DNA of 64,000 bases from Celerinatantimonas yamalensis (GCF_046054155.1 NZ_JBEQCT010000005.1:62001-126000), one strand, 5' to 3'; positions 35,303 through 46,808 are shown, counted from the first letter of the stretch. Translations and numbers: made by a program. Notes: generated by a model from the sequence alone, not told the origin.

Positions 35303-35685
35303 AAAGTATTTTGATCAGCGCGCCGAGTGAAAAGCTTCGGTGCTTTAGATAATGGCTCCTGCAATATCACCCCTTCAATACGGTCACAGTCCTAGCGTTA
35401 TCGATAGAAAAGCGATACCGTGGCGGCGTCATTGAATAAATCGCTAATATGATACTTGGCGAGCCTAAGGTAAGTGTGAGGTGGTTTAATTTACCATTGG
35501 CTTCATGTGACAAACATTGATATCGGCCGCTAAGTAGATTTTACGAGGTCTCTATTCAGAGTCTGTCCTCTTAAATAGAGTCGCTTGAGCTTTGTCATCC
35601 TAAACGTGCTTGCAGTCAGTCATCAACTGGTAGTCAATACACCATTGACTGCAAAACTGCCACTTGCAATCATATTGGAGAATAT
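35303..35685 (+). other. Intergenic region after the sulfide module
   Basis: No gene, repeat family or RNA is recognisable. It separates the sulfide module from the run of single genes that follows. Confidence 0.4.
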
Positions 35686-36285
35686 ATGGAAACGTTAAAA
35701 GATGGTGAGCTGTACTTTGATCGCCTATTTACCAAACTGAAATTACCTGAAGCTAACTATGAACGCATTGAATTTGAAGACTGCTGTTTTTCAGAATGCG
35801 ATTTCTCTCAGTCAAAATTCCATTACTGTCAGTTTATTAATTGTGAGTTTAATGGCTGTAATTTAAGCTTAATTGATCTATCTAGCACTCGATTGTTTGG
35901 CGTTTCATTTGAAGCTAGTAAATTAGTTGGCGTTGATTGGACCAAGGCGCATTGGCCTATTTACCACCGCGATTTCGAGTTAACTTTCTCAGATTGCAAT
36001 TTAAGTGACTCTTCTTTTTTTGCTCTAGTGTTAAATGAACTTAGTTTAAAGACGTGTCAATTGCACGATGTTGATTTTAGGGAAGGTCATTTTAAAAACT
36101 CAGTGATGAGTGATTGCGATTTCAGGGGCAGTCTGTTTATCCAAACAAACTTGGAGCATGCTGATTTGAGTGGCTCAACCAATTATGCAATTAATGTATT
36201 TGAAAACCGAGTGAAAGGGGCCAAATTTTCAAGGTTTGAGGCCTTGAGTCTGCTTGAGTACTTGGGTGTTGAGTTGGTTGATTGA
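35686..36285 (+). CDS. Pentapeptide-repeat protein
   Basis: A 199-residue protein built of A(D/N)LxX-type repeats, for example CDFSQSKFHYCQFINCEFNGCNL and CDFRGSLFIQTNLEHADLSG, which form a right-handed quadrilateral helix. Two blocks of repeats are separated near residues 88-95 (DWTKAHWPIYHRD). The layout is like the Qnr/McbG group of gyrase-protecting proteins, though somewhat shorter than Qnr; identity with a resistance gene is not shown. GGAGAAT precedes the ATG. It is likely monocistronic. Confidence 0.85.
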   Translation: METLKDGELYFDRLFTKLKLPEANYERIEFEDCCFSECDFSQSKFHYCQFINCEFNGCNLSLIDLSSTRLFGVSFEASKLVGVDWTKAHWPIYHRDFELTFSDCNLSDSSFFALVLNELSLKTCQLHDVDFREGHFKNSVMSDCDFRGSLFIQTNLEHADLSGSTNYAINVFENRVKGAKFSRFEALSLLEYLGVELVD

Positions 36286-36353
36286 ACGATCAAAATACAC
36301 ATTTTATCTTGTTAATCATTCATATTGGAACATGACTTTTTTAAGGCTTTATT

Positions 36354-36827
36354 ATGAAGATACGCATGGCAAATGACGATGATCGCGATGGAATCTGCAA
36401 GCTAGCAGACGAAATAAATATGGAGCACTTTAACCATATGCCAAGGTATTTTGCCAAGCCCAAAGCGGATAGGAGTGATTGGTGGTATTGGCAATCGACA
36501 TTTCAAAAAGAGGATAGATTTATGCTGGTCTGTATAATGGATGAAACAGTGGTTGGCTTTGTCAGCGCTTCCATAGTTGATACACCAGACTTGCCATTTT
36601 TAGTCTCAATGAAAAGGTGCCTAATTGGTACAATTGTTGTCGCCAGTCATTATCAGCGAAAAGGGATCGCAAGTCAGCTTGTTGCGCGTGTCTGTGAAGT
36701 TGCCAAAGAGAAAGGCGCTATTGATCTAGGTCTTGAGGTTATGGATTTTAATCGCGGGGCTCGTGAGTTCTATCGCAAGCTTGGTTTTGGTTGTTTCTCT
36801 GAGCGTCTTTCAAAGAGTTTAGACTAA
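36354..36827 (+). CDS. GNAT family N-acetyltransferase
   Basis: A 157-residue single-domain acetyltransferase. The acetyl-CoA binding motif A is visible as LIGTIVVASHYQRKGIASQL (about residues 92-111), followed by GLEVMDFNRGAREFYRKLGF, the typical motif B. The substrate is unknown. It belongs to a group of separate GNAT genes and remnants in this part of the window. Confidence 0.88.
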   Translation: MKIRMANDDDRDGICKLADEINMEHFNHMPRYFAKPKADRSDWWYWQSTFQKEDRFMLVCIMDETVVGFVSASIVDTPDLPFLVSMKRCLIGTIVVASHYQRKGIASQLVARVCEVAKEKGAIDLGLEVMDFNRGAREFYRKLGFGCFSERLSKSLD

Positions 36828-36972
36828 CAAAAAAGCCAATAGAATAGATTAAACTGTGCGACTTATATGCCAGCTTCGCCAGTATACCTTAGCTGCTTAT
36901 TCGCTATGCTCATTTACCCCACAATTTTTCGCCGATTTTTAAGCTGTTAGGCGAGCGACAGGAATGATTTAG

Positions 36973-37449
36973 ATGCAAAAAGTTGTACTTTTGGTTGATG
37001 TGCAAAATGTGTATTACACCACTCGGCAGGTCTTTGGCTGTCATTTTGATTACAACAAATTATGGTCTATTGTGAGCGAGGGGCGAGATGTCGTCAAAGC
37101 GATAGCCTATGCAATTGATAAAGGTGATAAAAAGCAACGAGAGTTTCAAAATATTTTAAAAGCCATTGGTTTTGAAGTGAAGCTCAAACCTTTCATTCAG
37201 CGATCTGACGGTTCGGCAAAAGGTGATTGGGACGTTGGTATTACCATTGATGCGTTAGAGTACTCAGAAGGTGCGGATGTCGTCATTTTGGTCTCAGGTG
37301 ACGGTGATTTTGATCTACTTGTTGATAATTTGCGAGTCAGTAAAGGTAAAATTGTTGAGGTTTGTGGCGTTGCCAAATTAACTGCTGCATCGCTAGTCCA
37401 TGCTGCTAATAAATTTATCCCTATCGAAAATGAACTTTTATTAAAATAG
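36973..37449 (+). CDS. NYN-domain (LabA/DUF88-like) putative RNase
   Basis: A 158-residue PIN-like protein. The fold's acidic residues appear in LLVDVQNVYYT (Asp9, Asn12), GDWDVGITIDALEY (Asp near residue 80) and VSGDGDFDLLVDNLR. This is the pattern of NYN domains, some of which are metal-dependent RNases. Function in the cell cannot be told. It stands alone between a GNAT gene and a TfoX-like gene. Confidence 0.87.
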   Translation: MQKVVLLVDVQNVYYTTRQVFGCHFDYNKLWSIVSEGRDVVKAIAYAIDKGDKKQREFQNILKAIGFEVKLKPFIQRSDGSAKGDWDVGITIDALEYSEGADVVILVSGDGDFDLLVDNLRVSKGKIVEVCGVAKLTAASLVHAANKFIPIENELLLK

Positions 37450-37955
37450 TGGTTATGTATGTGTCGAACCATCGTTGACCTGGCGCTTTCGATTGTCACT
37501 CAGTGATCGCTCTGTGTCAAAGATGATGCGGTCTATTTTTTGACTCCACTAATCGCTGTGTTTGATCAATATTAAGTGCATATTGGTAGTAGGACCCAAT
37601 TGACGATAGAGCATGGTATCGCGTGTTGTAAAACACGATATTGATGGCTCGAATCAGTTTAAACGATCGATACATCTTTATTATTTTGTTTTACCGTTCG
37701 GTGAGCACACTGAGCTGTTTGACCGACTAAGAATTGACTCGTCAGATCGACGCATGAATACTTTAAGTATCCATGCAAGAGGATGAAAGCTGCATTTGTA
37801 AGTATCAGTATGACTTGGTCGTGTGTATTCTAAAAGCGAAGCCCGTATCAAAAGATTTTTATCCAATCTGTGTCCGATAAAGTATTTTTGGCAAAATGTT
37901 TATCCTAGGATAGCTATCTACGGGATCCTAGCAAGCCGTCAGCGAAGGAGTTCAA
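37450..37955. other. Intergenic region between NYN and TfoX-like genes
   Basis: No convincing gene. A small hairpin (GTGTT/AACAC region near 37620-37640) is present. A 61-codon reading frame on the minus strand at 37681-37866 has no ribosome site or family resemblance. Confidence 0.4.
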
Positions 37956-38315
37956 ATGGCCTCAGATTTAGATTTTGTTCAGTATGTGGTAGAGCAGATA
38001 TCTGATCAATGTGGAATATCATTCAAAAAGATGTTTGGTGAATATGCTCTCTATTCGCATGAAAAAGTAGTTGCGCTTATCTGTGATAATCAGCTTTTTG
38101 TAAAATCAACTCAAGCAGGGAAGCAATATATCGGGGACTTTGTCGAAGCGCCAGCGTATCCAGGCGCAAAGCCTTCGTTACTCATTGATGGGCAGATAGA
38201 TGATTCAGAATGGCTCTCAGCATTAATTATCATTACTGAAAAGGCGCTTCCAATACCTAAGACTAAACACAAAAAACTAAAAAATAATGTGCAGGACATA
38301 TACAAAAGTAATTAA
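37956..38315 (+). CDS. TfoX N-terminal domain protein
   Basis: A 119-residue protein consisting of a TfoX_N domain only: FVQYVVEQISDQCGISFKKMFGEYALYSHEKVVALICDNQLFVK is typical. It ends with a basic tail. Full-length TfoX/Sxy competence regulators also have a C-terminal domain, which is missing, so competence control should not be assumed. GAAGGAG precedes the ATG. Confidence 0.87.
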   Translation: MASDLDFVQYVVEQISDQCGISFKKMFGEYALYSHEKVVALICDNQLFVKSTQAGKQYIGDFVEAPAYPGAKPSLLIDGQIDDSEWLSALIIITEKALPIPKTKHKKLKNNVQDIYKSN

Positions 38316-38372
38316 ATTGGATATATCGCAGCTTTTGTCATTGTTAGGCAGTTCGTTAACCTGTGAGGCACC

Positions 38373-38404
38373 TAAAAAAGGCCAATCAGTTTACCTGATT
38401 AGCC
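38373..38404 (-). terminator. Rho-independent terminator of the aminopeptidase gene
   Basis: Read on the minus strand, GGCTAATCAG pairs with CTGATTGGCC around a 5-base loop and is followed by six T residues. Confidence 0.9.
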
Positions 38405-38428
38405 CTTGTAATAGGATCGTATTGTGAC

Positions 38429-39895
<1,467 letters not shown>

Positions 39896-40325
39896 CTATT
39901 CGTTACCCTTACTTATTTTTAGGTTGCTAGCTATATCGATGGAGCAAAAGCGGCGCTGTCGTTATGTGAACATTGTGATGTCGCTTCTTGTGGAAAACGT
40001 TGGATGGCTATCGGTGAAAATGCAATTTAGCATGCTTGAAATTTGCATTGGCGACATGAGAGCATCTTTTCGCTTATCAATCCATCATGTTGCTCTTAGG
40101 GTAAGTGATGCCCTGAGAATGATCAACTGAAAGCCAAGCGCTAGGGCATAGTCGGCCAAGGTCTATCGATTACCTTTTGGCTCGTTTAACGTTTAGCAAT
40201 ATCAAGCAACATGAGCGAAGCATAGGGTATCGATGCACAATGAAAGACAAGCCAAGTTTGTCCCTTTGCGCTTTTAATTAGCCCAATCGCGGCTAAATGT
40301 GCGGCTTGAGTTTGCAGCATCTCGA
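39896..40325. other. Intergenic region
   Basis: No supported gene. A 93-codon plus-strand frame that begins inside the aminopeptidase start region (39849-40130) has no family resemblance and is not called. Confidence 0.35.
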
Positions 40326-40688
40326 TCAAATGGCTAACAGATCGCCATTAAATTTCATCTCAGCGATAAGCACGGGTATCGATGCCAATAATATGGCGGC
40401 TAGAAGCATGGGAGCGTAATGAAAAAGGATGATTCCGGCAAAGAAAGTCGCAATCAAGTAGTGCCCAATTTCAGACGATTTTTTCAGAATACTAAGTGGG
40501 CGGGTCTCGCTATTTCTACGCGTTTGTATAATGAGATCACCTATACTAGGGTCTTCCATTTGGCTAGGCAAACCATTTAGGGCGTCTATAGGTGATTGTT
40601 TTGACGCTAATTGTTGTTTGTTTAATGCGCATAAATTGATTGAAAAATGTTTATGCGATCGCTCTGCGATTTGGGTATAGTGGGTCAT
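40326..40688 (-). CDS. Hypothetical membrane protein
   Basis: A 120-residue reading frame, not recognised. The first 70 residues are polar; the C-terminal part contains a hydrophobic stretch of about 35 residues (about 77-112, IGHYLIATFFAGIILFHYAP and following) long enough for one or two membrane helices. No ribosome site stands before the ATG at 40688, and there is no operon partner. It may be a real small membrane protein or a chance frame. Confidence 0.35.
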   Translation of the reverse strand: MTHYTQIAERSHKHFSINLCALNKQQLASKQSPIDALNGLPSQMEDPSIGDLIIQTRRNSETRPLSILKKSSEIGHYLIATFFAGIILFHYAPMLLAAILLASIPVLIAEMKFNGDLLAI

Positions 40689-40941
40689 CAGTTGAGTGAA
40701 TTTAATCGGGATGGCTTACAACGTCAAACGGGAATTGCGTATCCGACGGGCGTGTGAGAATGACCGGTAAAATCTGCCCAAAGTGGACTATATGAGCATT
40801 TTATAGCGCTCAAGAGCGTTAATTCGTGGCGTTGTAGGCATAAAAATTTTATAAATATAACGCATTGGATTAAATAGAGTTTGTTTAATCCCCATTGTTA
40901 AAAACTAGGGCTATCTAGCCATGTGAGTAAAGAGGCGTTGC

Positions 40942-41562
40942 ATGTACATCCCTAAACAAATGGCAATGACTGGCCAAAATACGATTTCAGATTTTATCTC
41001 AAGCCACAACTTCGGCGTATTGATTTCATCGGATTTAAATGCGACTCACCTTCCTTTTGTTTTTGCCGCCAATGAAGGTGAAAAGGGGGTGTTATATGGT
41101 CATGTTGCCAAGGCAAACAGCCATTGGCGTACCTTACACAATGAACGAGTGCTCATTGTATTTAATGGGCCACATTCTTATATTTCACCCACTTGGTATC
41201 ATCAGCAACCCGCTGTTCCAACATGGAATTATGCCGCTGTTCACTGTTATGGGACGGTTCAATTACTAGGTGACGCTGACACACAAGACGCCATGCAAGC
41301 GCTCATCACCCAACATGAGGCTAGCTTACTGACCAACAAAGCGTTAATGCCTGATGATTATCAGCAAAAATTAAGGCAGGCGATCGTTGCTTTTAAAGTG
41401 GTGGTGGACGATATTCAGGCGAAAGAGAAATTAGGTCAGCACAGAAAAGCGGGTGATCAGCAAGGTACTTATCACGCGCTTAGAGAAAGCCATAACCGCG
41501 ATTCAAATGAATTGTCTGACTATATGGAAAAGCGAAACCTTGGGTTAGGCCACTCACAATAG
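40942..41562 (+). CDS. FMN-binding PaiB-family protein
   Basis: A 206-residue split-barrel protein of the PaiB (FMN-binding negative transcriptional regulator) family. The start MYIPKQM, the segment GHVAKANSHW, and GPHSYISPTWY followed by VPTWNYAAVHCYG are the family landmarks. In Bacillus PaiB affects sporulation and protease genes, but in Gram-negative bacteria the role is unclear and a flavin-dependent function is possible. AGAGGCG precedes the ATG. A decayed GNAT gene follows. Confidence 0.9.
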   Translation: MYIPKQMAMTGQNTISDFISSHNFGVLISSDLNATHLPFVFAANEGEKGVLYGHVAKANSHWRTLHNERVLIVFNGPHSYISPTWYHQQPAVPTWNYAAVHCYGTVQLLGDADTQDAMQALITQHEASLLTNKALMPDDYQQKLRQAIVAFKVVVDDIQAKEKLGQHRKAGDQQGTYHALRESHNRDSNELSDYMEKRNLGLGHSQ

Positions 41563-41614
41563 CAAACCCCTAGCGCACATTTTGTTGCAAGGGGATAGTC
41601 ACAAGGGCCGTCGT

Positions 41615-42096
41615 ATGATCATTGAGAGCGCGCGCTTAAAAGATGGCTCTCATTACAAATACAAAGAGCGATTGACCTCCTGTTTCGTTTACAGTTTGAG
41701 CCAAATGTTATTTCATTCTGCTTTGAACCGCCGAATGTTGAGGTCATTGAACAGAAATTCAAATTTAGGCTAATACCGTGGGAATCGCATCTGGTGTCTT
41801 GGTTGTGTTTGGACATTTCCAACAAAGAGTCAGGTAGTACAGTCGAGAGCACGAATTTTTCTGTGTCCAACCAGATTGCAGAATTAGGTCATATGTTGTG
41901 ACCCGAATTTTATGGTCAATAATATGCTACGGAGTCTTTGAATGCTAAGATCAATTGGGCAATATTTCAGCATCAAATCAATCAGTATCAGGCGGCAGTG
42001 ACCTAAGGCTCTATTGCGTTAGAGCGTGTATTGGTTAAATGTGGTTTTAAATTTATGAGCATTGTGCCTGATGTTTATGAAATAGCTGGTCAGTGA
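41615..42096 (+). pseudogene. Decayed GNAT (RimJ/RimL-like) acetyltransferase gene
   Basis: The ATG at 41615 begins MIIESARL, a usual GNAT start. After a frameshift before about 41690 a second frame reads LQFEPNVISFCFEPPNVEVI and continues through SVSNQIAELGHML, FYGQ, ESLNAKINWA and LVKCGFKFMSIVPDVYEIAG, i.e. motifs A and B of an acetyltransferase. That frame is broken by TGA near 41898, TAA near 41913 and TAA near 42004. The reading order and length match an intact protein of about 165 residues, so this is a recent pseudogene. Confidence 0.75.
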
Positions 42097-42234
42097 TTGA
42101 TATGCCGATCTTATTTATCAATATCGGGGAAAAGTCACATAACCAAAGAAACCAGATAGAAAAATGAATCGTTGGCATCCATAATTTTCTACTCGCTGGG
42201 GTGTTAAAATTTTATGAATTGATGAGATATAACG

Positions 42235-42840
42235 ATGAAACTTGATGATCCAGCATTTGATGCATTATACCAATATACAAAGGCGCTATCGGTAGCCTTG
42301 GGGTATCGAGATCCGCTAACACGCCTACATTCTGAGCGTGTCCAAATTTTGTCTACTGAAATCGCTACGAGCTATGGACTCCCCCTTGAGACGATTAATC
42401 TGCTCAAAATCGCGGCTTCTTTTCATGACATTGGCAAAATTGGCATCCCAGATAATGTGTTGTTAAAGCCAGGTTTATTTGACATGTTCGAATGGCAGAT
42501 CATGCAAAAACACTCGATTATCGGCGAGCAAATCATGTTAGCTACAGAACTTGAAGGCGCCAAAAAAGTTGCCGTTATCATTCGTCATCATCATGAGCAA
42601 ATGGATGGACAAGGCTATCCTGATCAGCTTGTCGGCGATGACATTCCTTTATGTTCACGGATCATTTCCATCGCAGACGGGTATGATGCTATGGCTGTTA
42701 TCAGACCTTATCATGGCGCGCAATCGCATTCTAAAATCATGAATATACTGCATAGTGAAACAGAGGGTAAATATGATAAGGATCTTATGGCGACCTTTGA
42801 GACGATTATTGAAAAAAGTGCATACAAAAGTCCATCTTAA
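42235..42840 (+). CDS. Stand-alone HD-GYP domain phosphodiesterase
   Basis: A 201-residue cytoplasmic protein that consists of an HD-GYP domain without sensor. The metal-binding HD is in FHDIGKIGIPD (His64, Asp65), followed by HHHE (118-121) and the GYP motif in DGQGYP (124-129). Family members hydrolyse cyclic di-GMP. The C-terminal part is short, so activity should be tested. It stands alone between two decayed regions. Confidence 0.88.
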   Translation: MKLDDPAFDALYQYTKALSVALGYRDPLTRLHSERVQILSTEIATSYGLPLETINLLKIAASFHDIGKIGIPDNVLLKPGLFDMFEWQIMQKHSIIGEQIMLATELEGAKKVAVIIRHHHEQMDGQGYPDQLVGDDIPLCSRIISIADGYDAMAVIRPYHGAQSHSKIMNILHSETEGKYDKDLMATFETIIEKSAYKSPS

Positions 42841-42861
42841 TTATTTTGCCATTAAAGATAA

Positions 42862-43285
42862 TGGTTAAACCAGCTAGTTATAAAAAGACTTAATTTATCA
42901 ATAATCTATGACAAATATGATAATCAGCTTAAAGTTGCACGCCGATTAAGTGCAGTTAATGAAGCCGCTATCAGATATTTACATACAGGAGTAAAACCTG
43001 GACGTTACATTCTAAAACTGGAAAATAAGTGACATTAAACTTCATAAAAATTTTATCTGTGTTGCTTTATCGGATCATCCCGATGATCCGATGCGTCCGC
43101 GTTTTATATTAAAAAATCCGCAAGTTTCCGCCTACTATAAGCCTTCGAAAATAAATGAAAATATAGATATTATGGCTTATGTTGGTGAAGCGCTAGCAGG
43201 ATTTATATAACTGAGAGTAAAAGACTCTGTTACTAAAGAATTCGTTGAATTGTCAGCATTAGCCCTATCGTTTTTTTCTCAATAG
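42862..43285 (+). pseudogene. Remnant of an unidentified coding region
   Basis: Two adjoining reading frames without start codons look coding. One ends VNEAAIRYLHTGVKPGRYIL before TGA at about 43030. The other, shifted by one, reads from about 43025 through HPDDPMRPRFILKNP and MAYVGEALAGFI, is broken by TAA, and continues KDSVTKEFVELSALAL. The last part recalls the beta4-motif A entrance of a GNAT protein. No intact parent is recognised. Confidence 0.4.
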
Positions 43286-43996
43286 TAAGCGAAAGGGATT
43301 AGTTTAGGGCGACTAAATTAACTTGATAACTGAAGCCCTGTTAGTGATGCCTTCAGCCCAAAGCAACGTTGTTCATCAATCGCGAATTCAACTATTGCAG
43401 GCAAGAAATTAGTATCATCAGGATATTTTAAGTCATATTTGATAATTTATTTTAAAATTTCCATTATTATTCATCCCATCTAAAAAATAGTAAAAGTAGA
43501 AATAACTGCACTACTATTATAGTGGTAGCTACCATAAACTACTTAAAGTTATTAAAAATTAATAGATATTTCTAATAATGAATGGTGTTGTCGATTTGTT
43601 ATTGTTTTACTTGTATAAGGGGCTTAATCTGAATTAGCTATGCCTAGCTATTCTATTTTTCTTCGCTATAGGTTAGCTCGCTAAATTTCTACTCTCATTG
43701 AGGCACTGAATTGCATACCACATTGTGAAAAGTAGACAATGTAAATAAATGGAATGAGTGTGAAATGCAATTATTTTAAAATATATGTGTTTTTTCCTAT
43801 CAGATTAATAGGCATGAGTTATTGTACAAGTAAATTAGATTAAACTAATGTACTTAAGGTACTGAAACAGACTAAAAGACTGTTTAACTATATGAAGGAT
43901 AAAGGTATGAGTTGTGATGTAAAGCTTCAACCAATAAAACTTAAAAAAAATACACAATATAATACTGAAACTAATATTCCTGAGGAGAACAAAATA
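43286..43996. other. AT-rich region upstream of the peroxiredoxin gene
   Basis: No gene is called. An in-frame 35-codon extension of the peroxiredoxin frame begins at 43892 and could be a short upstream ORF. The AT-rich stretch should carry the promoter; no OxyR site could be recognised with confidence. Confidence 0.4.
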
Positions 43997-44611
43997 ATGA
44001 GCTCAACAATGGTGCGCAGGGAAATGCCAGAGTTTAAAATGCAGGCGTATGACTCAAAAACTGGTCATTATGTCACTGTGTCTAGTGACGATTACAAAGG
44101 CAAATGGGTCGCGATTTGTTTTTATCCTGCTGATTTTACGTTCGTTTGTCCAACTGAAATTGCAGCGATGAATGCGAAATATGATGAGTTTCAGAGGATG
44201 GGCGTAGAAATTCTACCTGTTTCCGTTGATTCGAAATTCTCTCATAAGCGGTTTGTAGAAACAGAGCCTGTATTGGCCGGATTGAAGCTGACTATAGGTG
44301 CAGATACGACTCAACAAGTGAGTCGTGATTTTGGTGTGTTGGTAGAGGAAGAAGGGGTCGCTCTTCGAGGCCGTTTCCTTTTTAACCCTGATGGTATTTG
44401 TGTTGCACAAGAAGTCCAAGCAGACTCTGTGGGTCGTAATGTGAATGAATTCTTGCGTCAAATTGAAGCTTGGCAGTATGCAACCGCAACTGGCGAAGTT
44501 TGTCCAGCAGGTTGGCGGCCAGGTAAGAAAACACTGCCTGTAAATACTGATGCTGAGCAGATGACTGGACGCGTGGGTGATTACATCACTATCGAAGAAA
44601 TTTTAAGCTGA
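43997..44611 (+). CDS. Typical 2-Cys peroxiredoxin (AhpC/TSA family)
   Basis: Thiol peroxidase that reduces hydrogen peroxide and organic peroxides. From ATG 43997 (GAGGAGAAC upstream) it has 204 residues, with peroxidatic Cys51 in DFTFVCPTE and resolving Cys169 in GEVCPAGW. The C-terminal YITIEEILS region and GGxG-like loop fit the AhpC type. A start at 43892 would add a 35-residue tail unlike the family. No ahpF neighbour is present, so the reductant must come from elsewhere. Confidence 0.93.
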   Translation: MSSTMVRREMPEFKMQAYDSKTGHYVTVSSDDYKGKWVAICFYPADFTFVCPTEIAAMNAKYDEFQRMGVEILPVSVDSKFSHKRFVETEPVLAGLKLTIGADTTQQVSRDFGVLVEEEGVALRGRFLFNPDGICVAQEVQADSVGRNVNEFLRQIEAWQYATATGEVCPAGWRPGKKTLPVNTDAEQMTGRVGDYITIEEILS

Positions 44612-44938
44612 TAGGCGGGAATACAAAGCGCTGTAGATCCCTTGTCTTATGCTTAGAAAAGTATGGGGAGTTGAACCTTTTCGGATAATGACTTAGTTGA
44701 CCTGATGACCCGTTATGGGCGTATTGTTAGATCGTATAAATCACTTAGCTATGAAGTCACTGACGAGGAAGTCTATTTTATTTTGTTCCGACTTCCTCAT
44801 CACACACATGTTGCACAGCACAACAACCTTTAGCGCCCTTAAGTCAGTAAAGTGATGAAGACGCAGGCGCTACGTGAGGGATATAGTGAACATATGACGA
44901 TGACATTTTTATGTTTAATAAGACGCCAGATTTAACTT
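44612..44938 (+). other. Intergenic region
   Basis: No gene, repeat or clear terminator is seen. Confidence 0.35.
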
Positions 44939-46150
44939 ATGATCGAACTCAAATGTCCCCAAGACTTGGCTCGACTTCGGCGTATTGCCTTAGCCTCTCA
45001 AGGTTTACTGCAGGCGCAGCCATTTGGCAGTGGTTCGGCAGGTGCGCGTAACGCGGTGAATCATTTAGGTTATATTCAGATCGATACCATCTCTGTGGTA
45101 GAGCGAGCGCATCACCACGTTCTTTATTCTCGCGTGCCTAACTTCGAGCCGGCGATGACTCATCAAATGTTGCTCGATAGCGATGTGTTTGAGTATTGGT
45201 CACATGCTGCAGCGTTTTTACCGATCAAGGATTTTCGTTTTTCCCTACCTTATAAACATGCCATTAAAAATGGTCAAACTCATTGGTATAAAGATCATGA
45301 TACCAAGCTGATGATGGAACTTTTAGCGCGCATTATTTCCGAGGGGCCGCTGCGCTCACGAGATATAGCAACAAAAACCCGCAATCGAGCTGGCTGGTGG
45401 GATTGGAAGCCAGCCAAAAAAGCGCTTGAGCAGCTGTATATGCAAGGCGATCTTATGGTGAGCAGCCGTGAAGGTTTCCAGAAAATTTACGATTTAACTG
45501 AGCGAGTGTTGCCTTCTGGTGTGGATGCGACAATGCCCACTATGGAAGAATTTGCGACCCATCTTGTTGATCAACAATTGCGCTGCCATGGGCTTGTTTC
45601 GCTTAAAGGGCTGACCTATCTACGCCGTAATATACAGCTACGAAAAGCCGTCAAGTACTTGGTTGATGAGCGATTGGCGCAGGGAACGTTAGAACAAGTT
45701 CAAATTGGTCCTGGTGATATATTTATCATTGAAGCAGGGGCACTGGAACGTCGTTTGCCTCGGCTGAATCATCGTCTGTTAATTCTGTCGCCATTTGATA
45801 ACAGTGTTATCCAGCGCGATCGACTCAAAAGTTTGTTTCACTATGATTATCAGATCGAATGTTATGTACCAGAGGCCAAGCGCCAGTATGGCTATTTTTG
45901 TTTACCACTTCTGTTTCGCGGTGAATTTATTGGCCGGATGGATTGTAAGGCTCATCGAAAAACGCGTCTTCTAGAAATTAAGTCCTTGCATTTGGAACAA
46001 TATCCCCTTGACGACGATTTAGTGATGGACGTTTTTGTGGACGCTATTTCAAGTTTTCGTCATTTTCAGAAATGTGATTCGGTCTTGTTAACGAACGTCT
46101 ACCCCAGCTATTTCCTTGCGCCTTTGCAAACAAGGTTAAATCAGGTTTAA
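44939..46150 (+). CDS. YcaQ-like winged-helix DNA glycosylase family protein
   Basis: A 403-residue protein of the HTH_42/YcaQ (AlkX) family, whose E. coli member removes interstrand crosslink lesions and is related to AlkZ. The family pattern is seen in the N-terminal LRRIALASQGL, in HLGYIQIDTISVVERAHHHVLYSRVPNF and in YWSHAAAFLPI, and in the C-terminal LLSPFDN-type stretch LLILSPFDNSVIQRDRL. Catalytic activity is inferred from family only. It is monocistronic, without a clear ribosome site. Confidence 0.88.
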   Translation: MIELKCPQDLARLRRIALASQGLLQAQPFGSGSAGARNAVNHLGYIQIDTISVVERAHHHVLYSRVPNFEPAMTHQMLLDSDVFEYWSHAAAFLPIKDFRFSLPYKHAIKNGQTHWYKDHDTKLMMELLARIISEGPLRSRDIATKTRNRAGWWDWKPAKKALEQLYMQGDLMVSSREGFQKIYDLTERVLPSGVDATMPTMEEFATHLVDQQLRCHGLVSLKGLTYLRRNIQLRKAVKYLVDERLAQGTLEQVQIGPGDIFIIEAGALERRLPRLNHRLLILSPFDNSVIQRDRLKSLFHYDYQIECYVPEAKRQYGYFCLPLLFRGEFIGRMDCKAHRKTRLLEIKSLHLEQYPLDDDLVMDVFVDAISSFRHFQKCDSVLLTNVYPSYFLAPLQTRLNQV

Positions 46151-46319
46151 TTTTCAATTTTAAACAACTTCATTCTGTGGTCTTTGTATAAATTAAAATG
46201 TATAAGTAGTAGTTTATGTGGTGAGTCTGATGATCTGACTTCATCACGAAATCAGTAATTAGACCGCCTTATGCTTTGAATAAGCCAATAATGATGGGAT
46301 TGCAGATAAAGGAATAAAT

Positions 46320-46808
46320 ATGCTTGTACTTAGAGCGATGCAACAAGCGGAATATTCGGCTTACTGCCAGTATTTTGTCGATGACTACAGTCAAGAAATA
46401 GTGAAGAATTATGGCGAGTCCTTAGAGCTTGCCATCGAGTTGGCTAAAGCGGCGTTACATCGCAGTTTTGCTCATGGGTTAGAGAGCAGTGAACATACCT
46501 TGTTATGTATAGACGCTGATGTCGATGGGAAATTAATGTTGGTTGGATATCTCTGGCACTCAGTTAATTTCAACGAGCGTTCAACCTTTATCTACGACTT
46601 CTTTATCTTTAGCGAATATCGTGGTCTTGGCTTTGGTAAGCAAGCTATATCTGCATTAGAAAACCAGCTCCAAGCGGTGGGTGTTAATCAGATCAAGCTC
46701 AGAGTGGCCTATCATAATGAGCGCGCCCTTAAGTTGTACAAAGACGTCGGGTTTGTCATTACTGGCATCAATCTGTCTAAAAAGATTGGCGTTCAGTCGG
46801 CTTCATGA
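46320..46808 (+). CDS. GNAT family N-acetyltransferase
   Basis: A 162-residue acetyltransferase. Motif A is FIYDFFIFSEYRGLGFGKQA (about 91-110) with RGLGFG as the pyrophosphate loop, and motif B is LRVAYHNERALKLYKDVGF. The N-terminal part has a long helical insertion (about 25-60). AAAGGAA precedes the ATG. The substrate is unknown. Confidence 0.88.
   Translation: MLVLRAMQQAEYSAYCQYFVDDYSQEIVKNYGESLELAIELAKAALHRSFAHGLESSEHTLLCIDADVDGKLMLVGYLWHSVNFNERSTFIYDFFIFSEYRGLGFGKQAISALENQLQAVGVNQIKLRVAYHNERALKLYKDVGFVITGINLSKKIGVQSAS

Noticed and set aside
36825..36952. Possible integron attC site (ACTAAC ... GTTAGGC about 128 bases apart, after a GNAT gene)
   Set aside because: The outer boxes fit loosely, but no internal L''/L' pairing or central stem could be found, and neighbouring gaps show no comparable element; another GTTAGGC at 38348 also has no partner.
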